NCBI GenBank assembly: GCA_002480495.1 | Contig: DLCG01000005.1 | Location: forward strand, 36,057-93,236 | Source: Rhodobiaceae bacterium UBA7804 | Lineage (GTDB): Bacteria > Pseudomonadota > Alphaproteobacteria > Parvibaculales > Parvibaculaceae | Direction of reading: 5' to 3' | Length of the DNA stretch: 57,180 nt | In this document: positions 20,192 to 28,683 of the stretch, piece by piece | Layout: each line of letters opens with the position of its first letter | Position numbering within the stretch: position 1 is the stretch's first letter | The notes under the pieces: generated by a model | Told to the model about the DNA's origin: nothing | Databases searched by the model: none | What the model saw: the letters and a program-made list of their open reading frames with translations, nothing else | Program-made: the position numbers and the translations under genes

Positions 20192-20398
20192 ATGGCGATG
20201 TCGATCGATCGTGCGGTAATGGCCTTTGCGGGGATCATGGTGCTCGCAAGCCTTGTATTGAGCCAGGTCCACAGTTCTTACTGGCTGCTGCTGACGGCCT
20301 TCGTGGGCCTCAACCTGTTGCAGGCTTCCTTCACCGGCCTCTGCCCTGCGGCGATGATTTTCAGAAAACTCGGCCTCAAATCTGCCAGCGCCTTCTGA
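20192..20398 (+). CDS. DUF2892 inner-membrane protein
   Basis: This 68-residue protein has two membrane helices (about residues 10-26 and 30-48) and the FTGLCPAAMIFRKLG motif of DUF2892. In YgaP this domain is fused to a rhodanese; here the rhodanese is a separate gene 4.5 kb away in the same module. The ATG at 20192 follows AAAGGGAG; 20198 is an alternative. It is co-oriented with the SQR gene, 49 bases upstream of it. Confidence 0.82.
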   Translation: MAMSIDRAVMAFAGIMVLASLVLSQVHSSYWLLLTAFVGLNLLQASFTGLCPAAMIFRKLGLKSASAF

Positions 20399-20447
20399 AG
20401 GCAGCTTATCGAAGGCCGGTCAGGGTCTTCTCTCCGGGGAGGAGTGG

Positions 20448-21737
20448 ATGCGAAAGAAGGTCGTCGTTCTTGGCGCGGGTATCGGCGGAACATCCGCCGC
20501 CTATGAGTTGCGCGAAGTTCTCGGGGACGAAGCGGAAATTACCGTCGTTTCCGATACGCCCTGGTTTCACTTCGTGCCTTCCAATCCCTGGGTTGCGGTC
20601 AACTGGCGCAAGCCGGACGATATCAAGGTCAATCTTCCGCAGACTTTCGCCAGGTTCGGGATTTCATTTTCCGCCGCCGGAGCCGCGCGTATCCGGCCAG
20701 AGGAGAACTCGGTCGATCTCGGAGATGGGTCCACTCTTGTCTACGACTATCTGGTGATTGCAACCGGGCCCGAACTCGCCTTCGACGAAATCGAAGGCTT
20801 TGGACCCGGCCGGAACAGTTACTCGATCTGCCACGTCGACCATGCGGCGGAGATGGCCCGGAAATGGGAGCATTTCTGTGCTGATCCCGGTCCCATCGTG
20901 GTCGGGGCGGTTCAGGGGGCATCCTGCTTCGGGCCGGCCTATGAATTCGCCCTGCTCGCCAATACCGATCTGCGCAAGCGGCGGATTCGCGACCGTGTGC
21001 CCATCACCTTCGTCACTTCCGAACCCTATATAGGGCATCTCGGCCTTGGCGGTGTCGGCGACACCAAGGGCCTTCTCGAATCCATCCTGCGCGACAAGGA
21101 CATAAGGTGGATCACCAGCGCACGCGTCGACCGGTTCGATTCAGACAAGGTCGTGGTCAGCGAAGTGAATGCGGATGGCGGTGTAGGGAAGGTTCATGAA
21201 CTGCCGTCACGCCTCAACATGATGATTCCGGCGTTCCGTGGCGTGAGGTGTCTGTTTGACGAAAACGGCAAGCCGATCGACGGCCTTGCCAATCCACGCG
21301 GCTTCGTGCTGGTCGACCGGCATCAGCAGAACCCCAAATATCCCAACGTCTTCGGTGTCGGTGTCTGCGTCGCAATTCCGCCGGCCGAGGCGACGCCCGT
21401 GCCGGTCGGCGTTCCTAAGACGGGATATATGATCGAATCCATGGTGACGGCCGTTGCGCAGAACATTCGCGACGCCATGCATGGCGCGACGCCAAAGAAG
21501 GAGGCGAGCTGGAATGCCGTCTGTCTTGCCGATTTCGGAAATAGCGGCGTTGCCTTCGTCGCGTTACCCCAAATCCCGCCCCGCAACGTGAACTGGGCTG
21601 GAAAGGGCTACTGGGTTCATCTCGCGAAGATCGCCTTCGAGAAGTATTTCCTGCACAAGGTGCGAAAAGGAAAGAGCGAACCCATATACGAACGCGTCGT
21701 GATGCGGCTTCTCGGGATCAGCAAGCTGCGCGGTTAA
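20448..21737 (+). CDS. sqr: Sulfide:quinone oxidoreductase
   Basis: This 429-residue FAD enzyme oxidises sulfide to sulfane sulfur and passes electrons to quinone at the membrane. The N-terminal Rossmann motif is VLGAGIGGTSAAYEL. Cysteines at 128, 160 (GASCFGPAYE) and 359 (AVCLADFG) match the three redox cysteines of classical SQR. There is no signal peptide; a C-terminal amphipathic stretch may attach it to the membrane. GGGGAGG precedes the ATG. It converges on the persulfide dioxygenase gene with a 4-base overlap. Confidence 0.92.
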   Translation: MRKKVVVLGAGIGGTSAAYELREVLGDEAEITVVSDTPWFHFVPSNPWVAVNWRKPDDIKVNLPQTFARFGISFSAAGAARIRPEENSVDLGDGSTLVYDYLVIATGPELAFDEIEGFGPGRNSYSICHVDHAAEMARKWEHFCADPGPIVVGAVQGASCFGPAYEFALLANTDLRKRRIRDRVPITFVTSEPYIGHLGLGGVGDTKGLLESILRDKDIRWITSARVDRFDSDKVVVSEVNADGGVGKVHELPSRLNMMIPAFRGVRCLFDENGKPIDGLANPRGFVLVDRHQQNPKYPNVFGVGVCVAIPPAEATPVPVGVPKTGYMIESMVTAVAQNIRDAMHGATPKKEASWNAVCLADFGNSGVAFVALPQIPPRNVNWAGKGYWVHLAKIAFEKYFLHKVRKGKSEPIYERVVMRLLGISKLRG

Positions 21738-22597
21738 CCCGCCTGCTTGACAGGTGTTTTCATATAGACAGCGCCGTTCTTGTCGGGTTCGGGCAGTTCG
21801 CCGCCACGGATATTCACCTGAAGCGAGGGATAAAGCAGGCGCGGGGTGCCGAGCTTCGCATTGCGCTCTTCCCGGAGCTTCACGAACTCTTCTTCGCTCA
21901 CACCCTCATGAACATGCTTGTTCGATCTCCGCTGCTCGTCGACGGTCGACTCCCAGCGGTAGTCCTTGCGCGTGTCGGGCAGATAGTCGTGGCCGACGAA
22001 GATTCGGGTCTCACCGGGAAGCGCGAGAATTTTCCTGATCGAGGCGTAGAGCGTATGCGCGTCGCCGCCGGGGAAGTCCGTGCGGGCAGTGCCGTAGTCC
22101 GGCATGAAAAGCGTATCGCCGACAAAAGCTGCGTTCCCAATCACATAGGTAACGTCCGCGGCCGTGTGGCCCGGCGTGTGGAGCACGCGCACTTCGAGGT
22201 TGCCTATGGCGAACTTGTCCCCGTCGCGGAAGAGGCGGTCATAGGGCGTGCCATCCGCGGCGACATAGGGCATGTCGAAAATCTTGCGCCAGTAGGACTG
22301 GATATCCGCAATATGTTCGCCAATGCCGCTCTTGCCGCCCAGTTTTTCGCGCAGCCAGGGCGTCGCGGTGAGGTGATCGGCATGGGCATGCGTGTCGAGT
22401 ACCCAATCGACCGTCAGATTGCGCGATTTGACGAAATCCACGACCTCCTGGGCGGATTTGTGACTGAGCGTTCCCGTTACCGGATCGTAGTCCGCCACGC
22501 CGTCTATGACGGCGGCGCGCGAAGTTTGCGGATCCGCGACGACATAGGTGACGGTCGATGTGACCGGGTCGAAGAAGGCGGTTACTTCGGGGCTCAT
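21734..22597 (-). CDS. Persulfide dioxygenase (ETHE1/Blh-like metallo-beta-lactamase fold)
   Basis: This 287-residue protein has the MBL metal motif THAHADHLTA (residues 69-78), a later HTPGHTAADVTY, GDTLF and GHDYLP. This set is found in Blh/ETHE1-type persulfide dioxygenases, which oxidise glutathione persulfide to sulfite. BigR/SqrR regulators commonly control this family. It is convergent with sqr. A TATCAC/AATTTA sequence like those at the other module promoters lies in its upstream region. Confidence 0.88.
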   Translation of the reverse strand: MSPEVTAFFDPVTSTVTYVVADPQTSRAAVIDGVADYDPVTGTLSHKSAQEVVDFVKSRNLTVDWVLDTHAHADHLTATPWLREKLGGKSGIGEHIADIQSYWRKIFDMPYVAADGTPYDRLFRDGDKFAIGNLEVRVLHTPGHTAADVTYVIGNAAFVGDTLFMPDYGTARTDFPGGDAHTLYASIRKILALPGETRIFVGHDYLPDTRKDYRWESTVDEQRRSNKHVHEGVSEEEFVKLREERNAKLGTPRLLYPSLQVNIRGGELPEPDKNGAVYMKTPVKQAG

Positions 22598-22650
22598 GCT
22601 TTCTGTCCCTGACGTTAGGCGTTTGATCCGATATCGGGCTCTAAAGGCCA

Positions 22651-22666
22651 GAATTTAAGTGTGATA
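22651..22666 (-). promoter_or_regulatory. Candidate SqrR-like operator upstream of persulfide dioxygenase
   Basis: On the minus strand TATCAC is followed closely by TTAAATTC. It resembles TATCACTAATTT at 20035 and TATCAATTTATTC at 15001. The match is short and AT-rich, so it is only suggestive. Confidence 0.35.
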
Positions 22667-22693
22667 TTGTGCCGCAACCGGAGGCGGCAAGAC

Positions 22694-22723
22694 ACAAAAA
22701 ATGGCCCGGAAACCGGGCCATTT
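22694..22723 (-). terminator. Rho-independent terminator of glycine-zipper paralogue 2
   Basis: AAATGGCCCGG (22699-22709) and CCGGGCCATTT (22713-22723) form a perfect 11-bp stem with a 3-base loop. On the minus strand it runs into a T-run (complement of 22696-22700). Confidence 0.85.
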
Positions 22724-22744
22724 CCTGTGCGGGATCGTAATGGA

Positions 22745-22984
22745 TCAATCGCACTTACCTTCCTCGCGGCATCCCTTGTAAGCACCGCCAGCCGCGCCGA
22801 TCGCGCCGCCGATGACGGCACCGGTGGTGGCGGAGCCGCCTGTGATCGCGCCTGCCGCGGCACCCACGCCGGCGCCGATGGCGCCACCGGAAAGAGCGCC
22901 TTCTTCCGTCCTGTTCAGATTGGTGCAGCCGGCGGCCATCAGAAAGGCGGCCATCACCGACGCAATTGCAAATTTGCTCTTCAT
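22745..22984 (-). CDS. Glycine-zipper lipoprotein, paralogue 2
   Basis: This 79-residue lipoprotein (MKSKFAIASVMAAFLMAAGC, cysteine 20) has TNLNRTEEGALSGGAIGAG, a long Gly/Ala zipper and the ending GCREEGKCD. An AGGAGG ribosome-binding site lies 6 bases before the ATG. The mature protein is nearly collinear with that at 14648-14884, including the final cysteine pair, so the two arose by duplication. Function is unknown; an envelope role is inferred. Confidence 0.8.
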   Translation of the reverse strand: MKSKFAIASVMAAFLMAAGCTNLNRTEEGALSGGAIGAGVGAAAGAITGGSATTGAVIGGAIGAAGGAYKGCREEGKCD

Positions 22985-23114
22985 GTTCGCCTCCTTGGTT
23001 TCCAGACACAGAACGCATGGGAGGGGGGGCCGTTCCCCTGTTTCGTGGCGGAAATCGGGCAATTCCGGGGCTTTTTTTCCGAAGGGTGCCTTGTGCGAGG
23101 GCGCGGGGTTACGG

Positions 23115-23867
23115 ATGATCGCGACCGTGAGACAGGATGTCAGACCAGAGGGGCCGGGGGGCGACCGCCGACGGGCCGAAGCGCGAAAGGCGGGGGAGAA
23201 CCCGAACCTTGCGACGAGGCTTGCGCGTATCGCCGCGCAGCTTCTTATCCTCGTCTTCTTCGCGCCCGCCATCGCGATCCTTTTCTATGCCGTGGTGCCG
23301 CCGCCGGTGACGCCGCTCATGCTCATTCGCGCTGTGGAAGGGAATGGAATTTCAAAGGATTGGCAGCCGCTGGCGAGGATATCTCCGAACCTGCAACGCG
23401 CGGTGATCGCGGCGGAAGACGCGAAGTTCTGCAGTCATGGCGGCTTCGACTGGGAGGCGGTCGATACCGCAATCGAGCGCTACAGGGAGGGAGGCTATCT
23501 GCTCGGCGCGAGCACGATCAGCATGCAGACCTCGAAGAACCTCTTCCTGTGGCCGGGACGCACCTTCATCCGAAAGGGCGGCGAGGCCTATATCACAGTG
23601 TGGCTGGAGGCGTTGCTTTCGAAGAAGCGGATTCTCGAGCTTTATCTGAATGTTATCGAGTTCGGGCCCGGCATCTACGGCGCCGAGGCGGCGGCGCAAC
23701 ACTATTACGGCGTGAGCGCGGCGGAACTGACACATGGACAGGCGGCGGAACTTGCCTCGGTGCTGCCCAATCCGCTGCGCTGGCGGCCGGGCACGCGGGG
23801 GCGCGCGAGCACGATTTCGGCGCGCATGAACTCGGTGCAACTGGGGACAAATGGCCCCTGTTCGTGA
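23115..23867 (+). CDS. mtgA: Monofunctional peptidoglycan glycosyltransferase
   Basis: This 250-residue protein has an N-terminal membrane anchor (about residues 36-58) and a GT51 transglycosylase domain. Motifs are AAEDAKFCSHGGFDW with the catalytic Glu, GASTISMQTSKNLFLW, and KKRILELYLNVIEFGPGIYG with the second Glu. It polymerises lipid II into glycan strands on the outer face of the inner membrane without a transpeptidase domain. No strong ribosome-binding site precedes the ATG. Confidence 0.92.
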   Translation: MIATVRQDVRPEGPGGDRRRAEARKAGENPNLATRLARIAAQLLILVFFAPAIAILFYAVVPPPVTPLMLIRAVEGNGISKDWQPLARISPNLQRAVIAAEDAKFCSHGGFDWEAVDTAIERYREGGYLLGASTISMQTSKNLFLWPGRTFIRKGGEAYITVWLEALLSKKRILELYLNVIEFGPGIYGAEAAAQHYYGVSAAELTHGQAAELASVLPNPLRWRPGTRGRASTISARMNSVQLGTNGPCS

Positions 23868-23968
23868 CCGACCGTCACACGAACGTCATCATAACGTCAC
23901 AAAAGTTTTCCGGGTACGGATGAAGTTTTCTTGTCCCCGGTTTTTGACGCAAGGTTGCTGCCTTTTAC

Positions 23969-24026
23969 CCCTCCCCAAAATTCGCGAGGCGAATTTTGAC
24001 CCTCCCACAGGGGGGAGGGTGGGAAG
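23969..24026. repeat. CCTCCC-type composite intergenic repeat, copy A
   Basis: CCCTCCCC is followed by a palindromic core (AAAATTCGC at 23977-23985 against GCGAATTTT at 23989-23997), then TGACCCTCCC, a short spacer and GGGAGGGTGGGAAG. The same frame with another core recurs at 28466-28554. Confidence 0.7.
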
Positions 24027-24125
24027 AAAGAAGTCCCCGGTTTCGCTCTCGACTGAAGGTTTATGGCCTTCCGCATGATGGCCGGAAGGCGGATGGGGAC
24101 AAGTGCCGAACCCGGAAGCTGCGGG

Positions 24126-24168
24126 GTGACGCCCTGGACCCCCGGGTCAAGCCCGGGGGTGACATTTT
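24126..24168. repeat. CCCGGG-type palindromic intergenic repeat, copy A
   Basis: CCCCCGGGTCAAGCCCGGGGG sits within a GTGAC-flanked unit. The related unit at 28395-28432 has CCCGGGGACAAGCCCCGGG. Such palindromes are common between genes in alphaproteobacteria. Confidence 0.65.
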
Positions 24169-24223
24169 AATAGCAAGATAGATTCAGCCGTGGGGGTCGT
24201 GTGCGCCCGGTGGTTGCCGCCCC

Positions 24224-24268
24224 TGGATTGCTTCGTCGCGCCTTCGGCGCTCCTCGCAATGACGGGGA
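24224..24268. repeat. REP-like unit (GATTGCTTCGTCGC ... CTCGCAATGACG)
   Basis: GGATTGCTTCGTCGCGCC and GGCGCTCCTCGCAATGACG flank a small GCGCCTTCGGCGC hairpin. This is a widespread proteobacterial REP-like pattern. I see only one copy in the window. Confidence 0.5.
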
Positions 24269-24287
24269 AAAGAGAGGATTTCTCTTT

Positions 24288-24854
24288 TCAGCCGTGGGTG
24301 TCTTGCGAGGCCGCTTCTTCGCCGTGCTCTCCGCCCCGTTCATCGCCATGCCCGTCGCCATGGGAAGGCGAGCGAAGCGCAAGGGCGGCGAGGGCGGCGA
24401 GGGACGCCTCCGTTTCGGAGAGATGCCACTCATCGACCGCGACCATGCGGTTTGCCGCATAATCGGCGCGGACGGCGCGGGCGAGAAGACGATGCGTCTC
24501 CGCCGCGTCCATGCCCTCGCGCCAGCCCTGCGCCTCGAGCTTGCGGAGAAGACGGGTTTCGTAGACGGGGAGGGCTTCGCCGGGAGCCGATTTCTCGAAC
24601 CAGACATTGCCGATATGGGCGGCGCTTCGCGGGTCGGCGAGGAGCGACATGAAATCCGTCGCGCGGGCCGCGCCGGTTTCGGGCCCGGAAAGGAAAAGGG
24701 CGGAGGGAATGGCGGCGGCGATGACGGCCGTGCCCGCGAGCACCAGAAGGGTGCGGCGGCTCACGCCCTCATGATGCCCCGCATGGGCTCCGGCATGATG
24801 CGAGCCATCATGGCTGCCGTGATGCTCCGTATCGGGACGATCCTTCTGTTCCAT
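24288..24854 (-). CDS. Tat-exported small subunit partner of the GMC oxidoreductase
   Basis: This 188-residue protein has a His-rich N-tail (HHGSHDGSHHAGAHAGHH), then a twin-arginine signal SRRTLLVLAGTAVIAAAIPS. A helical body resembles the small (subunit 3) partner of gluconate/sorbitol-type membrane dehydrogenases, and a His/Gly-rich tail ends the protein. It begins 9 bases after the GMC gene stop. In such systems the small Tat protein carries the signal-less flavoprotein to the periplasm. Family assignment is from layout and neighbour. The His-rich tails may bind metal but may equally be disordered linkers. Confidence 0.65.
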   Translation of the reverse strand: MEQKDRPDTEHHGSHDGSHHAGAHAGHHEGVSRRTLLVLAGTAVIAAAIPSALFLSGPETGAARATDFMSLLADPRSAAHIGNVWFEKSAPGEALPVYETRLLRKLEAQGWREGMDAAETHRLLARAVRADYAANRMVAVDEWHLSETEASLAALAALALRSPSHGDGHGDERGGEHGEEAASQDTHG

Positions 24855-24862
24855 GAGACGGC

Positions 24863-26449
24863 CTATTCGGTTGCGGCGGCGAGCGCGAAGCGGCGCTTCA
24901 GATGATCGGAGAGGCGGAGCGCCAGCGCGACGAGGGTGAGCGTCGGATTGACGGTGGCGCCCGTCGGATAGAGCGAGGAACCGGCGATGAAGAGATTGGA
25001 CATGCCGTGAACGCGGCATTCCGCATCGGTGACGCCGAGTTTCGGGTCCGCCGCCATGCGCGTGGTGCCGAGATGATGGTTGCCCCAGCCTTCGGCCTCG
25101 GTCCATTCGTCGCGCTCGGAAAAGAGAATCTGGACGCGGCCCTCACCCCATCCGCCAAAGGCGCGGGCGACGGCTTCGAGATTGGCGCGCAGATTGTCCG
25201 CGTCGGACTTCTTCAGCCGCCAGTCGAGCTTCGTGCGGGGAAGGCCGAGCGCGTCCTTTTCCTGCGAAAGCATGACGCGGCTTGCCGGGTTCGGCTCCTG
25301 CTCGCTCGCGCAGCCGACGCCAAGGCGCCAGCCGATCTCGCCGGAGGGCGAGGCAGCCGAATTCGTGCTGCGGGCGAGCTGGAGGATGCCGCGGAACATT
25401 TCGTCCTCGGCGCTGCGCCGCGCCGCCGCCTCGCGCTCTTCCTCGCTCGCGCCGGCCGGCAGCATCTCGGGCTCGGCCATGACGGGCCGGACGGGCGAGA
25501 AGGTGATGACGGAGCCCATGCGCCTTTCGCGGCGCAGATAGTCTTCCGAGAACATGAGGCAGCCGCGAATGACGACGTCGCCCGCCCCGGTCACCATCTT
25601 CGTATAGGTGCGATACCAGTCCGCGAGAAGGTTGCGCTCCGTGACGAGGAAGGTCGCGGGCGAGGGAATATGCGGATGCTCCATGAAGAAGCGGCCGACG
25701 ACGCCATGCCGGTTGCCGAGGCCCTGCTTCTCGACGCTGTTCGAGAGGAGGAGGAGGCGCGCATTCTCGATGCCGCCCGCCGCGAGCACGCAGGCGCGGG
25801 GCTTCACGGTAAAACGGACGCCGGAAAGCGTGCCGACCTCGAGGCGATCGACTTCAGCCCCGTTTTCCGTGGGCACGATCTCCATGACGTTGGAATTCAG
25901 GTAGCAGGTAATGTTCTTCGCGCGCTCCATATCCGGGCGGTACTTCTTTCCGAAGCGCGTGGGCGGGCTGTAGAGGAAGAAGCGCGTTTCCACCTCGCCG
26001 CCCGCAAGCGCCAGGGGCTTTCCCTTTTCCGCCCAGGCGGAGGGATCGTCGAAGGCGGTGGAGCGGATCTGGCAGACCTCGCAGGCGCGGATATAGAAGG
26101 GATCGAGTTCGGCGCGCGTGATGGGCCAGCCGGAATAAGGCACCCAGTCGCGCGCCTCGAAATCCAGCGGCTCGAAGGGACGGCACCAGCCGCCCCAGTG
26201 ATTGGTGGAGCCGCCGAAATAGCGCAGGCGCGAACTCGTCAGCGGATAATCGGCGCCCGCGATCTCGCCTTCATAGAGGTCCTGCGTTTCGGGATCGAAG
26301 TCGAAGCCGCCGCTCTCGATCAGCGCGACCTTGAGCCCCGCGCCGATCATCTCGCGGGCGATGGCGATGCCCGCCGCGCCCGCGCCGATGATGGCGAGGT
26401 CGGTTTCAACGACGGTTCCCTGCGGAACCTTGCGTCCGTCGATAAACAT
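24863..26449 (-). CDS. GMC-family FAD oxidoreductase (alcohol/polyol dehydrogenase type)
   Basis: This 528-residue protein has the N-terminal FAD motif IIGAGAAGIAIAREM, the loop YFGGSTNHWGGWCRPF typical of the gluconate/choline dehydrogenase branch, and C-terminal NHHLGTTRMA. The ending is LFIAGSSLYPTGATVNPTLT with the usual NPT. It oxidises alcohols or sugars with FAD. No signal peptide is visible, which fits hitch-hiker export with the downstream Tat protein. No cytochrome c subunit is encoded beside it. The substrate cannot be deduced. Confidence 0.88.
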   Translation of the reverse strand: MFIDGRKVPQGTVVETDLAIIGAGAAGIAIAREMIGAGLKVALIESGGFDFDPETQDLYEGEIAGADYPLTSSRLRYFGGSTNHWGGWCRPFEPLDFEARDWVPYSGWPITRAELDPFYIRACEVCQIRSTAFDDPSAWAEKGKPLALAGGEVETRFFLYSPPTRFGKKYRPDMERAKNITCYLNSNVMEIVPTENGAEVDRLEVGTLSGVRFTVKPRACVLAAGGIENARLLLLSNSVEKQGLGNRHGVVGRFFMEHPHIPSPATFLVTERNLLADWYRTYTKMVTGAGDVVIRGCLMFSEDYLRRERRMGSVITFSPVRPVMAEPEMLPAGASEEEREAAARRSAEDEMFRGILQLARSTNSAASPSGEIGWRLGVGCASEQEPNPASRVMLSQEKDALGLPRTKLDWRLKKSDADNLRANLEAVARAFGGWGEGRVQILFSERDEWTEAEGWGNHHLGTTRMAADPKLGVTDAECRVHGMSNLFIAGSSLYPTGATVNPTLTLVALALRLSDHLKRRFALAAATE

Positions 26450-26796
26450 GGGATTTCAGTATCTCTCCTGGGGCGGGCGTTCCCGATGACGTTTTTATTA
26501 CGCCAGATTGCCCGGATTCGCGCCGGAAATGAGGCGGAGATGCGGCAAGCGAGGGGCTTGCGCGCCGGAAAGCGGATTTCACGCCGCAAAATGCGGAAAA
26601 GCGCGGCGATGCGCCGGGCTTCCCCTGCGGATTGGCGGAAAGGGAGGGCGTTTTCGGCTGGACCGGGCGGCGCGCTCCATGCGAGGTTTCCTGCCAACAG
26701 GAATCCCCTTCCGGCCAAACGCCGCTGGAGCCCCGCAGGCCCCGCAACAAGACGGCGCGCCGCCCAAGAAGGGACGGCATCAAATGGAGGATCGAC
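26450..26796. promoter_or_regulatory. Divergent promoter region, GMC and aldehyde dehydrogenase genes
   Basis: There is no gene in these 347 bases. An imperfect palindrome, GGTTTCCTG (26685-26693) against CAGGAATCC (26698-26706) with a CCAA centre, is a possible operator about 90 bases before the aldehyde dehydrogenase start. No clear sigma-70 or sigma-54 promoter stands out. Confidence 0.4.
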
Positions 26797-28224
26797 ATGA
26801 AAGAATGTCTCAAATTCTATATCAACGGCGAATGGGTTGACCCCATCGAGCCGAAGACGCTCGACGTCATCAACCCGGCGACCGAAGAGCCCTGCGCCAA
26901 GATCAGCATCGGCTCCAGCAAGGACGTCGACAAGGCGGTGGCCGCCGCGAAGAAGGCCTTCGAGACCTATTCGCAGGTGAGCGTCGAGGACCGCATCGCG
27001 CTTCTCGCCAAGATTCTCGAGGTCTATCAGAGCCGCTATGGCGAGATCGCCGAGGCGATCACCATGGAAATGGGCGCGCCGGCCAAGCTCTCGCAGATGG
27101 CGCAGGCGGCGATGGGCGTCGCCCATCTCGGCACCACGATCGAGATCCTCAAGAACTACAAGTTCGAGGAACAGAAGGGCACGACGACGCTCCGCAAGGA
27201 GCCCATCGGCGTGTGCGGCTTCATCACGCCGTGGAACTGGCCGATGAACCAGATCATGTGCAAGGTGGCCCCGGCGCTCGCCGCGGGCTGCACCATCGTG
27301 CTGAAGCCCTCGGAAGAGGCGCCGCTCGATGCCTATATCCTCGCCGACATCTTCCATCAGGCGGGCGTGCCGAAGGGCGTGTTCAACCTGGTGAACGGCG
27401 ATGGGCCCGGCGTGGGCGCGGCGATCTCCAGCCACCCCGATATCGACATGGTTTCCTTCACGGGTTCGACCCGCGCGGGCATCCTCGTCGCGAAGGCGGC
27501 GGCCGACACGGTGAAGCGCGTGGCGCAGGAACTGGGCGGCAAGTCGCCGAACATCATCCTGGACGATGCGGACCTGCAGAAGGCCGTCACCGGCGGCGTT
27601 CTCGGCGTGATGCAGAACTCCGGCCAGTCGTGCAACGCGCCGACGCGCATGCTGGTCCCCGCGGGCAAGCATGACGAAGCGCTGAAGATCGCGAAGGCCG
27701 CGGCCGAGAGCGTGAAGGTCGGCGACCCGAACGCCGAAGGCACGACGATGGGCCCGGTGGTGAACGAAGTGCAGTTCAACAAGATTCAGGCGCTCATCCA
27801 GAAGGGCATCGACGAAGGCGCGACGCTCGTCACCGGCGGCACGGGCCGTCCGGAAGGCCTCAACAAGGGCTTCTATGTGCGCCCGACGGTCTTCGGCAAC
27901 GTGACCAACGACATGACCATCGCGCGCGAGGAAATCTTCGGCCCCGTGCTCGCCATCATGCCCTACAAGACGGAAGAGGAAGCCATCCGCATCGCCAACG
28001 ACACGGTCTATGGCCTGTCCGGCTATGTGCAGGGCGAGCCTTCCCACGCCAACAAGGTGGCCGCGCAGATCCGCGCCGGCCAGATCCATGTGAACGGCGC
28101 GGGCCCGGACCTCAACGCGCCCTTCGGCGGCTACAAGCAGTCGGGCAATGGACGCGAATGGGGCCCGATGGGCTTCGAGGAATATCTCGAGACGAAGGCT
28201 GTCTTGGGCGCGAATGCGGCGTGA
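26797..28224 (+). CDS. NAD(P)-dependent aldehyde dehydrogenase
   Basis: This 475-residue ALDH-superfamily protein has the motifs PWNWPMNQ, VAQELGGKSPNI with the general-base Glu, GQSCNAPTR with the catalytic Cys, and the ending FGGYKQSGNGREWG. It oxidises an aldehyde to its acid; the substrate is open. TGGAGG precedes the ATG by 7 bases. It is divergent from the GMC gene, which makes successive alcohol and aldehyde oxidation plausible. A strong terminator follows. Confidence 0.93.
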   Translation: MKECLKFYINGEWVDPIEPKTLDVINPATEEPCAKISIGSSKDVDKAVAAAKKAFETYSQVSVEDRIALLAKILEVYQSRYGEIAEAITMEMGAPAKLSQMAQAAMGVAHLGTTIEILKNYKFEEQKGTTTLRKEPIGVCGFITPWNWPMNQIMCKVAPALAAGCTIVLKPSEEAPLDAYILADIFHQAGVPKGVFNLVNGDGPGVGAAISSHPDIDMVSFTGSTRAGILVAKAAADTVKRVAQELGGKSPNIILDDADLQKAVTGGVLGVMQNSGQSCNAPTRMLVPAGKHDEALKIAKAAAESVKVGDPNAEGTTMGPVVNEVQFNKIQALIQKGIDEGATLVTGGTGRPEGLNKGFYVRPTVFGNVTNDMTIAREEIFGPVLAIMPYKTEEEAIRIANDTVYGLSGYVQGEPSHANKVAAQIRAGQIHVNGAGPDLNAPFGGYKQSGNGREWGPMGFEEYLETKAVLGANAA

Positions 28225-28267
28225 TGCGCTGAACGACTAACGATACCCCGGATTGTTCCGGGTGCGG

Positions 28268-28302
28268 AAAAGCCGGTGCGAGAAATCGCACCGGCTTTTT
28301 TG
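28268..28302 (+). terminator. Rho-independent terminator after aldehyde dehydrogenase
   Basis: A perfect 14-bp stem, AAAAGCCGGTGCGA (28268-28281) with TCGCACCGGCTTTT (28286-28299), is capped by a GAAA tetraloop and followed by a T-run. Confidence 0.92.
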
Positions 28303-28394
28303 TTGCGGGGTGACGCTGGGCGTTCAGTCTGTTGCTGCGGCAAGGGGCGCTGCGACCTGCCTGCGCGAAGCCGGAGCTTCGCTTCAGCGAAGGC

Positions 28395-28432
28395 AGGGTG
28401 GGTCCCGGGGACAAGCCCCGGGATGACAATTG
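28395..28432. repeat. CCCGGG-type palindromic intergenic repeat, copy B
   Basis: GGTCCCGGGGACAAGCCCCGGGATGAC forms a palindrome related to that at 24126-24168. Confidence 0.6.
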
Positions 28433-28465
28433 CGGGTGTGTTGTCCGTTACAGTTTGCGCCGTGT

Positions 28466-28554
28466 CCCCGCCCCAAACCGCCCGTTCTTGTCTGCCTTTG
28501 CAGACAAGCTGCAAAGAGGGCGGTTTGACCCTCCCCGAGGGGAGGGTGGGAAGG
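28466..28554. repeat. CCTCCC-type composite intergenic repeat, copy B
   Basis: The outer arms are AAACCGCCC (28475-28483) and GGGCGGTTT (28518-28526). An inner pair is TTGTCTGC and GCAGACAA. TGACCCTCCCC and GGGAGGGTGGGAAG follow, as in copy A. The rest of 28303-28683 holds no recognisable gene. Confidence 0.65.
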
Positions 28555-28683
28555 AAAGAATGATGATGTCCAGGGCCGCGTGAAAGCTCCGTCTTCCTTC
28601 TCCCTACCTCTGACGTAATTGCCGCGCTGACCGGCGAGATCCAAAATCCTCCCCATGGACGCAACACCATCGGGAGGTTTTTC

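Larger units (their letters stand above)
23868..24287. other. Gene-free interval made of palindromic repeats
   Basis: The 420 bases hold three palindromic repeat units, listed separately, and no plausible gene. No clear terminator for mtgA is seen apart from these repeats. Confidence 0.6.

Noticed and set aside
24902..26800. A 632-codon rightward frame opposite the GMC gene
   Set aside because: The opposite strand carries all GMC motifs; this frame has none.
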